Origin: Pseudoxanthomonas sp.
GTDB lineage: Bacteria > Pseudomonadota > Gammaproteobacteria > Xanthomonadales > Xanthomonadaceae
NCBI GenBank assembly: GCA_026785795.1
Contig: JAJAZJ010000071.1
Coordinates: 1-5,613, forward strand
DNA: 5,613 nt
Direction of reading: 5' to 3'
Every line of letters starts with the position of its first letter. The stretch's first letter is position 1. The translations under genes and the position numbers were made by a program. Below, in pieces: positions 1 to 4,207 of this stretch. A model generated the notes under the pieces. The model searched no databases. It was given only the letters and a program-made list of their open reading frames with translations, and had not been told where the DNA came from.

Positions 1-15
1 GCGCGCGGCGGCTGA

Positions 16-336
16 TCAATCGCCCAGTACCAGCATGCCGTCACGCACGCGTACCGGCACCGCGCGCAACGAATCGCCGCGGCACGGGCCTGCCACGCAA
101 TCGCCCCGGTCCAACTCGAAGGACGCTCCGTGAGCCGCGCACACCAGCAGGCCCTCGGCGCTTTTCAGGAACTTGCCAGGCGCCCAGTCCAGGCGTCGGC
201 CGGCGTGCGGGCATACGTTCAACCAGGCTCGCACTTCGTTGCCGACGCGATGCACGATGACCGATTCGGCGTCGCCGTCCAGCACCGCCTCCAGCTCAAC
301 GAAAGCGCCATCCTCGATTGAATCCAACCTGATCAA
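16..336 (-). CDS. Small single-domain Rieske [2Fe-2S] protein
   Basis: Predicted 106-residue soluble cytoplasmic protein that binds one Rieske [2Fe-2S] cluster and probably carries electrons; its redox partner cannot be told from the window. The two ligand motifs are visible: CPH (C42, H44) and CAAH (C66, H69), which together give the two-Cys/two-His ligation of Rieske clusters. The stretch after them (DCVAGPC, residues 79-85, then a VPVRV strand) matches the usual end of small Rieske ferredoxins. There is no membrane helix or signal peptide and no oxygenase catalytic domain, so it is not a ring-hydroxylating oxygenase alpha subunit or a bc1 subunit. The start is TTG: the frame is closed by a TAA at 349-351 and holds no ATG or GTG near the N terminus, and a weak GGGA lies about 8 nt upstream. 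It is divergent from the gene at 433. Family assignment is secure; the specific role is unknown. Confidence 0.88.
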   Translation of the reverse strand: MIRLDSIEDGAFVELEAVLDGDAESVIVHRVGNEVRAWLNVCPHAGRRLDWAPGKFLKSAEGLLVCAAHGASFELDRGDCVAGPCRGDSLRAVPVRVRDGMLVLGD

Positions 337-432
337 AGATAGTCCCGTTTAACGAACTTCTCACACTGTCATCCAGCCGTCACCCGATACTGTCGCCACC
401 GGCCCTGCCGCATTCTGCCACGATCCCCCGCC

Positions 433-717
433 ATGTCTGTCCACAGCTTCCGTTTCGATACTTCACGCATGCGTTCGGCGTTCAGCCCGCGCAAGCCGCG
501 CAATCCGCTGCTGCGGGTCGTGTTTGGCATCGCGGGGCTTGCTCTGCTGGGGCTGCTGATCTTCCTCAGCGTATTCGTGGGTGCGGCGATGATCGCTGCC
601 GGCCTGTCCTGGAAGCTGCTCAGCCAGCGCGGCAGGCGTTCAGCGGTGCAGGATCTTAACGTCGTGGAAGGCGAGTTCCAGGTGGTGCGTAAACCGGTGT
701 TGCCGCACTCACCTTGA
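433..717 (+). CDS. Single-helix membrane protein of unknown function
   Basis: Predicted 94-residue protein whose function I do not recognise. The N-terminal 26 residues are basic and Ser/Arg/Pro-rich. They are followed by a long hydrophobic stretch at about residues 28-57, rich in Leu, Ile, Val, Gly and Ala, that would cross the inner membrane once or as a tight hairpin. A basic segment (KLLSQRGRRS) and a short polar tail follow. The basic residues on both sides leave the topology unclear. No catalytic or metal-binding motif is visible. The chosen ATG is the first in the frame; a second in-frame ATG at 469 would remove 12 residues. There is no clear Shine-Dalgarno sequence before either. It is divergent from the Rieske gene across 96 bp and lies 82 bp upstream of the hydrolase gene. 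The well-formed helix and clean placement between genes favour a real gene over chance. Confidence 0.7.
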   Translation: MSVHSFRFDTSRMRSAFSPRKPRNPLLRVVFGIAGLALLGLLIFLSVFVGAAMIAAGLSWKLLSQRGRRSAVQDLNVVEGEFQVVRKPVLPHSP

Positions 718-799
718 TGGCTGGGTTTGGCCTGCGCCTCAGCGCGCTTGACTGTGATTACACTGGCGACCCTTTTCCCACCCCTCGGTTGTATTGCCC

Positions 800-1510
800 A
801 TGCCCGACCTGATTCCGGCCCCCCGGCAGCCACGCGCGCCTGTGCGCGGTGGCGGCGACTTCCCGGTCCGCCGCATCTACTGCGTGGGACGCAACTTTGC
901 CGACCACGCCAGGGAAATGGGTGTCCTAGCGCCCGCGTCGAAAGCGGATCGCGGACAGCCGGTGTTCTTCCTCAAGCCGGCCGATGCCATCGTTACCGGT
1001 GGCGCGGACGTGCCCTATCCACCCGGAACCCAGGACCTGCACCATGAAGTGGAGCTTGTGGTGGCCATTGGGCTGGATGCGCCTGCGGAGGAACTCACGC
1101 GCGAGCAGGCAGAGGCCCTGGTGTTTGCCTATGGGGTGGGCCTGGACCTGACCCGGCGTGACCTGCAGGCCGCTGCAAAGGCGAAGGGCCTGCCGTGGGA
1201 TACGGGCAAGGGATTCGACCATTCCGCCCCGCTGAGTGAACTGGTGCCGGCCACCCAGGTGGGTGGACTTGAGCACCGCACACTGACCCTGCAGGTGAAC
1301 GGCGAACAGCGCCAGCACGGCACTCTGGCGGACCTGATCTGGGACGTGCCGGACATCCTGCATGAGCTGTCGAAACTGTTCGCACTCAAAGCGGGGGACC
1401 TGGTGTTCATGGGCACGCCCGCAGGAGTCGGGCCGCTGGTGGCGGGCGATGGCTTCGTCGCCACGCTTGATGGTGTGGCGGAACTGCGTGGCCGCATCGT
1501 CGCCCGCTGA
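800..1510 (+). CDS. Fumarylacetoacetate hydrolase family enzyme (FAHD1-like acylpyruvate hydrolase / oxaloacetate decarboxylase)
   Basis: Predicted 236-residue cytoplasmic, Mg/Mn-dependent enzyme that cleaves a C-C bond in acylpyruvates or related beta-keto acids. It is close to the FAHD1/YcgM branch, not to the two-domain fumarylacetoacetase. The fold signature VGRNFADHAREM (29-40) is present. The metal ligands appear as E83 and E85 in HHEVELVV and D116 in GLDLTRRD, with the 31-residue spacing of FAHD1. H36 and E39 match the catalytic His-Glu pair, and Q123 and K137 (in KGLPWDTGK) match the FAHD1 Gln and Lys. MGTPAGVGP (204-212) is the conserved C-terminal substrate loop. Length is normal for the one-domain family. 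I chose the ATG at 800 because family members start close to here; an in-frame TTG at 794 would add two residues. No Shine-Dalgarno sequence is visible. Family certainty is high; the true substrate, including oxaloacetate decarboxylation as in FAHD1, is inferred. Confidence 0.93.
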   Translation: MPDLIPAPRQPRAPVRGGGDFPVRRIYCVGRNFADHAREMGVLAPASKADRGQPVFFLKPADAIVTGGADVPYPPGTQDLHHEVELVVAIGLDAPAEELTREQAEALVFAYGVGLDLTRRDLQAAAKAKGLPWDTGKGFDHSAPLSELVPATQVGGLEHRTLTLQVNGEQRQHGTLADLIWDVPDILHELSKLFALKAGDLVFMGTPAGVGPLVAGDGFVATLDGVAELRGRIVAR

Positions 1511-1657
1511 TGAGCCTGCGCGGTGTCGTCGATTCCAGCCAGGCTCGCGCTCGAATCATTGATTTTCCCTAAGCCCTAGGCCCAATTGCAGGCGTGCAGG
1601 CGTTACGGCATCCTGTCGGCCGCGCTGCCAGAAGGTACTGGCTGCTGCAGCCAACTC

Positions 1658-1662
1658 AAGGA
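1658..1662 (+). promoter_or_regulatory. Ribosome-binding site of mscL
   Basis: AAGGA sits 8 nt before the ATG at 1671. It is one of the few good Shine-Dalgarno matches in the window. It supports the ATG at 1671 over the in-frame ATG at 1677, from which it would be 14 nt away. Confidence 0.75.
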
Positions 1663-1670
1663 AAAAATCG

Positions 1671-2078
1671 ATGGGCATGGTAAGCGAGTTCAAGGAATTC
1701 ATTTCCCGCGGCAACGTGGTCGACCTGGCGGTGGGTGTCGTGATCGGTGCATCGTTCAGCAAGATCATCAGCGCGCTGGTCGATGGCCTGATCATGCCGC
1801 TGCTGGGACTGGTGCTGGGCGGGGTGAAGTTCAACCAGCTTGCGCTGAGCCTCCGCGATGCGCAGCTGGATGGGGCCGGGAAGGAAATCGCGCCGGCGCT
1901 GCTGCTCAACTACGGTGCGTTCCTGCAGGCCGCCATTGATTTCATGCTGGTCGCCCTCGTGATCTTCCTGTTCATCAAGGTCTACAACCGCGTGCGCCGG
2001 CCGGCCGTGGAAGCACCGGCCGAACCGGCCGAGGAAGTGCTGCTGCTGCGCGAAATACGCGATTCGCTGAACAAGTAA
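1671..2078 (+). CDS. mscL: Large-conductance mechanosensitive channel MscL
   Basis: Predicted 135-residue inner-membrane protein that forms a homopentameric, non-selective pore opened by membrane tension, releasing solutes during sudden osmotic downshift. The N-terminal amphipathic helix (SEFKEFISRGN, 5-15) is followed by the pore-lining TM1 (about 16-48, with the conserved DLAVGVVIGASFSKI), a periplasmic loop (about 50-78), TM2 (about 80-107, FMLVALVIFLFIKVYN) and a basic RVRR at the membrane exit. The C-terminal amphipathic helix LLREIRDSL corresponds to the cytoplasmic helical bundle. Length is almost identical to the Escherichia coli protein. The gene is preceded by 160 bp with no other gene and a good ribosome-binding site, and is followed by a strong terminator, so it is probably transcribed alone or at the end of a transcript. 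Confidence 0.98.
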   Translation: MGMVSEFKEFISRGNVVDLAVGVVIGASFSKIISALVDGLIMPLLGLVLGGVKFNQLALSLRDAQLDGAGKEIAPALLLNYGAFLQAAIDFMLVALVIFLFIKVYNRVRRPAVEAPAEPAEEVLLLREIRDSLNK

Positions 2079-2104
2079 GCACCCTGGTTGTTGCACATAC
2101 ACCG

Positions 2105-2141
2105 GAAGCCGCGGGCTGCTCAGCTCGCGGCTTCTTTTTTT
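2105..2141 (+). terminator. Rho-independent terminator of mscL
   Basis: A perfect 9-bp inverted repeat, GAAGCCGCG (2105-2113) and CGCGGCTTC (2126-2134), with a 12-nt loop, is followed at once by seven T residues (2135-2141). It begins 26 nt after the mscL stop codon and points in the same direction. The sequence between the mscL stop and the next start is therefore a termination region and not coding, although an open frame runs through it from 2088. Confidence 0.93.
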
Positions 2142-2153
2142 CCGGATCAACCG

Positions 2154-2384
2154 ATGCGCTACGTTGGCGTGCTGCTTGCAATTGCATTTTCCACCAGTGC
2201 ATGGGGCGCAGAGCAGGAAACCCGCATACCGGAATCCGCGATCAAGGGCGGCAGCCTAAATCGCATCGGTACTGGCATCGCTGGGCATGTGGCGGCTGAC
2301 GCCGTGTTCGCCTACCTGGCGGCCGAGGCGGACGGTGATTTCGGCAGCACGGTCAAACCCGTAATCGCTGCGCCGCCAAAGTAG
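2154..2384 (+). CDS. Small exported protein of unknown function
   Basis: Predicted 76-residue protein that I do not recognise. The first 19 residues form a typical short Sec signal peptide: MR, a hydrophobic core (VGVLLAIAF) and a small-residue cleavage region (STSAWGA), leaving a mature protein of about 57 residues in the periplasm or outside. No cysteine follows, so it is not a lipoprotein. The mature part has a Gly/Ala-rich middle (GTGIAGHVAADAVFAYLAAEAD) and ends with PPK; no catalytic motif is seen. The frame is open from an earlier ATG at 2088, but that extension would translate the mscL terminator and displace the signal peptide, so I chose the ATG at 2154. GGA lies about 7 nt before it. 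Only 3 bp separate its stop from that of the opposite-strand methyltransferase. The signal peptide is the main evidence that the gene is real. Confidence 0.68.
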   Translation: MRYVGVLLAIAFSTSAWGAEQETRIPESAIKGGSLNRIGTGIAGHVAADAVFAYLAAEADGDFGSTVKPVIAAPPK

Positions 2385-2387
2385 GCG

Positions 2388-3218
2388 TCAACCGCGGTCG
2401 CGTTGCCACTCGGCAAGGAATACGGCGGTGGCTGCAGCGACGTTGAGGCTTTCCACCGTGCCGCTGCCGGGAATGGACAGGCGCAGCTCGCAGGCCGCGA
2501 CAAGCTGCGGGTCCATGCCTTCGCCTTCGGCGCCGATGACGTACACCAGCCGCTGCGGCAGCGGCGTGGAGAACAGATCCTCGCCGCCGCGTACCAGGGT
2601 CGCGCTCAGCTGGAAACCTGCGCCACGCAGCTGCGCAAGCGCTTCCGCGCGCTCGCCCATGCGCACCAGCGGCACCTGCTCGGCACCGCCTTCGGCCACG
2701 CGTGCAGCCGCACCGGACACCGCCAGGGTGGAGTCCTGGGATTGCAGGATCGCAGCGACGCCAAAGTGCGCGGCCGAACGCAGGATCGCGCCGAAGTTGT
2801 GCGGGTTGCCTACGCCGTCCAGCCACAGCGCCAGCGCTGGGCCCGGCGCCAGTCCGTCCAGCCAGTCCCGCAGCGCAAGCGTCGGCGCGCGCAGCACGTC
2901 GGCGACCACGCCTTCGTGGTGGCTGCTGCCCGCAAGCTTGCCCAGGTCCGCCTCCTCCACTACGCGGTAGCCCACCCGCTGCTTTACGCACCAGGCCAGC
3001 AGCGGCTGCAGCTGCGGGATGCGTGATTCCAGCAGGTAGAGCTTGCGGATCGCTTCGGGGCGGCGCGCAAACACCGCCTGCACGGCGTTGTAGCCGTAAA
3101 GACGGACTTCATGCTTCGCAGCCGGCGCTGCGCGCGGCACCGATGGCTGCGATGCACGCCCGGGCGACCCGTCGCGTGCAGGCGGCCTGCCCTCCCAGCC
3201 GTTCCAGGGATTGTTCAC
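2388..3218 (-). CDS. SpoU/TrmH-family RNA 2'-O-methyltransferase, YfiF-like
   Basis: Predicted 276-residue cytoplasmic SPOUT-class enzyme using S-adenosylmethionine to methylate ribose 2'-OH in tRNA or rRNA. The N-terminal 35 residues are disordered and Pro/Arg/Gly-rich. They lead into a substrate-binding domain (about 37-108, starting EVRLYGYNAVQAVF) and then the trefoil-knot catalytic domain. Its three family motifs are visible: 1, NPHNFGAILRSAAHFG (138-153, with the conserved Asn and Arg); 2, VIGAEGEGM (227-235); 3, IPGSGTVESLNVAAATAVFL (249-268). The EVRLYG start and SSHHEGVVADV stretch resemble E. coli YfiF more than RlmB or TrmH, from memory. The start is uncertain. GTG at 3218 lies 1 nt after the TGA of the upstream remnant; ATG at 3248 would add 10 residues inside sequence that codes for the conserved symporter C terminus. 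Both have weak GGGA sites. The family is clear, the modified nucleotide unknown. Confidence 0.92.
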   Translation of the reverse strand: MNNPWNGWEGRPPARDGSPGRASQPSVPRAAPAAKHEVRLYGYNAVQAVFARRPEAIRKLYLLESRIPQLQPLLAWCVKQRVGYRVVEEADLGKLAGSSHHEGVVADVLRAPTLALRDWLDGLAPGPALALWLDGVGNPHNFGAILRSAAHFGVAAILQSQDSTLAVSGAAARVAEGGAEQVPLVRMGERAEALAQLRGAGFQLSATLVRGGEDLFSTPLPQRLVYVIGAEGEGMDPQLVAACELRLSIPGSGTVESLNVAAATAVFLAEWQRDRG

Positions 3219-3219
3219 C

Positions 3220-3555
3220 TCAGTCCCGCTTTTCCCAGAAGTCCGCATGCTTGATTCCCAGCGCCTGCGGATCGAACACGGGGTCTTTGCCGGCCTTCTT
3301 CAGTGCTTCGTAGTCGACCAGCGCCGTGAGCGCAGGCTTCTGCAGGATCAGGATGGCCACGATGTTGAGCCACGCCATCATGCCCACGGCGAAATCGCCC
3401 AGCCCCAGGCCAGCGCCGCGCTCTTGCCCGCGCCATAGCTCACCGCCGCCATGGAAGCGGGTACGCAGCGAGAAGTACAGGCCGGTGCCCAGGCTCAGAT
3501 AGATCGGGGCCGGGCTCCAGATAATGCAGTTCAGCGTGCTAACCAATGGTTCCAC
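3220..3555 (-). pseudogene. Internally deleted alanine/glycine:cation symporter (AGCS family), both ends retained
   Basis: Intact AGCS proteins are inner-membrane Na+- or H+-coupled amino-acid importers of about 450-500 residues. This frame encodes only 111. Residues 1-34 (MEPLVSTLNCIIWSPAPIYL, then SLGTGLYFSLRTRF) are the family N terminus and first helix. Residues from about 53 (GDFAVGMMAWLNIVAILIL, then KPALTALVDYE) are the last helix, and DPVFDPQALGI plus the acidic/basic end are the C-terminal tail. The core transport helices are missing, so transport is not possible. The linker at residues 35-52 reads poorly as AGCS, whereas the next frame gives a more natural peptide, suggesting a second frameshift. 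I chose GTG at 3555: GGAG lies 9 nt before it and family similarity begins exactly there, although the frame stays open to 3708. The stop is 1 nt before the likely methyltransferase start. A surviving two-helix membrane peptide is possible but unsupported. Confidence 0.88.
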
Positions 3556-3564
3556 TGGGGATTG

Positions 3565-3568
3565 CTCC
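3565..3568 (-). promoter_or_regulatory. Ribosome-binding site of the symporter remnant
   Basis: On the minus strand GGAG is followed by 9 nt and then the GTG at 3555. It fixes the translation start of the remnant at the point where family similarity begins, and argues against the 51 upstream in-frame residues, which are Ala/Pro/Arg-rich and unlike any AGCS sequence. Confidence 0.65.
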
Positions 3569-3628
3569 GTTTGCGTTACGGCGGCGCGGTGGCGCACGGC
3601 TGCACCGATTGTCCACGATACGGGCGCG

Positions 3629-3656
3629 CCGTGGGGAACACACCGTGGGGAGCACG
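3629..3656. repeat. Imperfect 14-bp tandem duplication
   Basis: Two adjacent 14-bp units, CCGTGGGGAACACA (3629-3642) and CCGTGGGGAGCACG (3643-3656), match at 12 of 14 positions. They lie in the 124-bp spacer between the acetyltransferase stop and the symporter-remnant start (3556-3679). That spacer otherwise shows no clear hairpin terminator and no convincing promoter. The repeat could be a two-site operator or simply slippage; nothing here decides between them. Confidence 0.5.
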
Positions 3657-3679
3657 CCAAGTGATGCTGGGGCGCCGCG

Positions 3680-4207
3680 CTAGGACTGCCGGCCGTCCAG
3701 GCGCGCAAACAGGCGCAGATCGTGCAGCTGGCCGCGCTTGTTGACTGCGGCGTGCAGGCGACCTTCTTCCACGAAACCGCTCTTCAACAGGACCCGCGCC
3801 GAGGCGACGTTGGCATCCATCACGCTGGCCTGTAGCCGGGTGAACCCACCGCTGTGCATCACCCACGGCACATAGGCGGCCAGCACGCGGGTCATCAGGC
3901 CCTGCCCCCAGCAGCTGTGGCCCAGCCAGTAGCCCAGCTCAGCGCCGTGGCTGCGCTCACCGTGGCCGGGCCGAATGCCGATCCCGCCGCAGGCCTGGCC
4001 GGCCACTTCGATGGCAAACACCGATGCCCCCAGATCGACCACCTGGCCGGCGAGGAATCGCTGGCCATCATCGCGAGTGTATGGAAACGGAAAGCGGTCG
4101 CTCAACCCGCGCGAAACGTGCTCGTCGTTGGCATGCTGGACCAGGGCGTCGAGATCGTCGCTGCGCCACGCGCGCAGCACGAACCCTTCGCCCTGCGGCA
4201 CGCTCAC
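3680..4207 (-). CDS. GNAT-family N-acetyltransferase (RimJ/RimL-type)
   Basis: Predicted 175-residue cytoplasmic acetyl-CoA-dependent acetyltransferase of the Acetyltransf_3 / RimJ-RimL type. These modify protein N-terminal amines or small-molecule amines; the substrate here is unknown. The N-terminal beta-strand FVLRAWRSDDLDAL (9-22) is the usual opening. GYWLGHSCWGQGLMTRVL (92-109) contains the acetyl-CoA pyrophosphate-binding loop (WGQG) and the helix after it. VMDANVASARVLLKSGF (129-145) and EEGRLHAAV (147-155) are the conserved C-terminal motifs, followed by the final strand HDLRLFARL. Length is normal. The start is GTG at 4207, overlapping the TGA of the efflux-pump gene in a GTGA arrangement (4-nt overlap), which suggests translational coupling and one transcript with the pump. 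A second in-frame GTG at 4201 would remove two residues. Whether it acts with the pump, for example on its substrates, is speculation. Confidence 0.92.
   Translation of the reverse strand: MSVPQGEGFVLRAWRSDDLDALVQHANDEHVSRGLSDRFPFPYTRDDGQRFLAGQVVDLGASVFAIEVAGQACGGIGIRPGHGERSHGAELGYWLGHSCWGQGLMTRVLAAYVPWVMHSGGFTRLQASVMDANVASARVLLKSGFVEEGRLHAAVNKRGQLHDLRLFARLDGRQS

Noticed and set aside
748..776. Possible promoter before the hydrolase gene: TTGACT, 17-nt spacer, CCTTTT.
   Set aside because: The -35-like box is good but the -10 position is poor (no TA at the start of the hexamer), and it would give a very short leader. Not strong enough to annotate.
369..833. 154-codon minus-strand open frame across the small membrane protein and the hydrolase start.
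   Set aside because: It has no recognisable motif, crosses an intergenic region and two gene ends on the other strand, and has biased shadow-like composition.
1512..1546. Inverted repeat GAGCCTG / CAGGCTC just after the hydrolase stop.
   Set aside because: The 7-bp stem encloses a 21-nt loop and has no T-run after it, so it is not convincing as an intrinsic terminator.
1587..1602. Tandem octamer TGCAGGCG x2 upstream of mscL.
   Set aside because: Only two copies of a short GC-rich unit; easily due to chance, and no associated structure.
2403..3026. Long plus-strand open frames opposite the methyltransferase gene (also 2428-2970 and 2702-3313).
   Set aside because: They are antisense to a gene with clear SpoU motifs. 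Their translations are rich in Arg, Ala, Ser and Gln with no domain, as expected of shadow frames in GC-rich coding DNA.
3556..3708. Extension of the symporter remnant upstream to the ATG at 3708.
   Set aside because: The extra 51 residues have no transporter character and would overlap the end of the acetyltransferase gene. The GTG at 3555 has a Shine-Dalgarno sequence and coincides with the start of family similarity.
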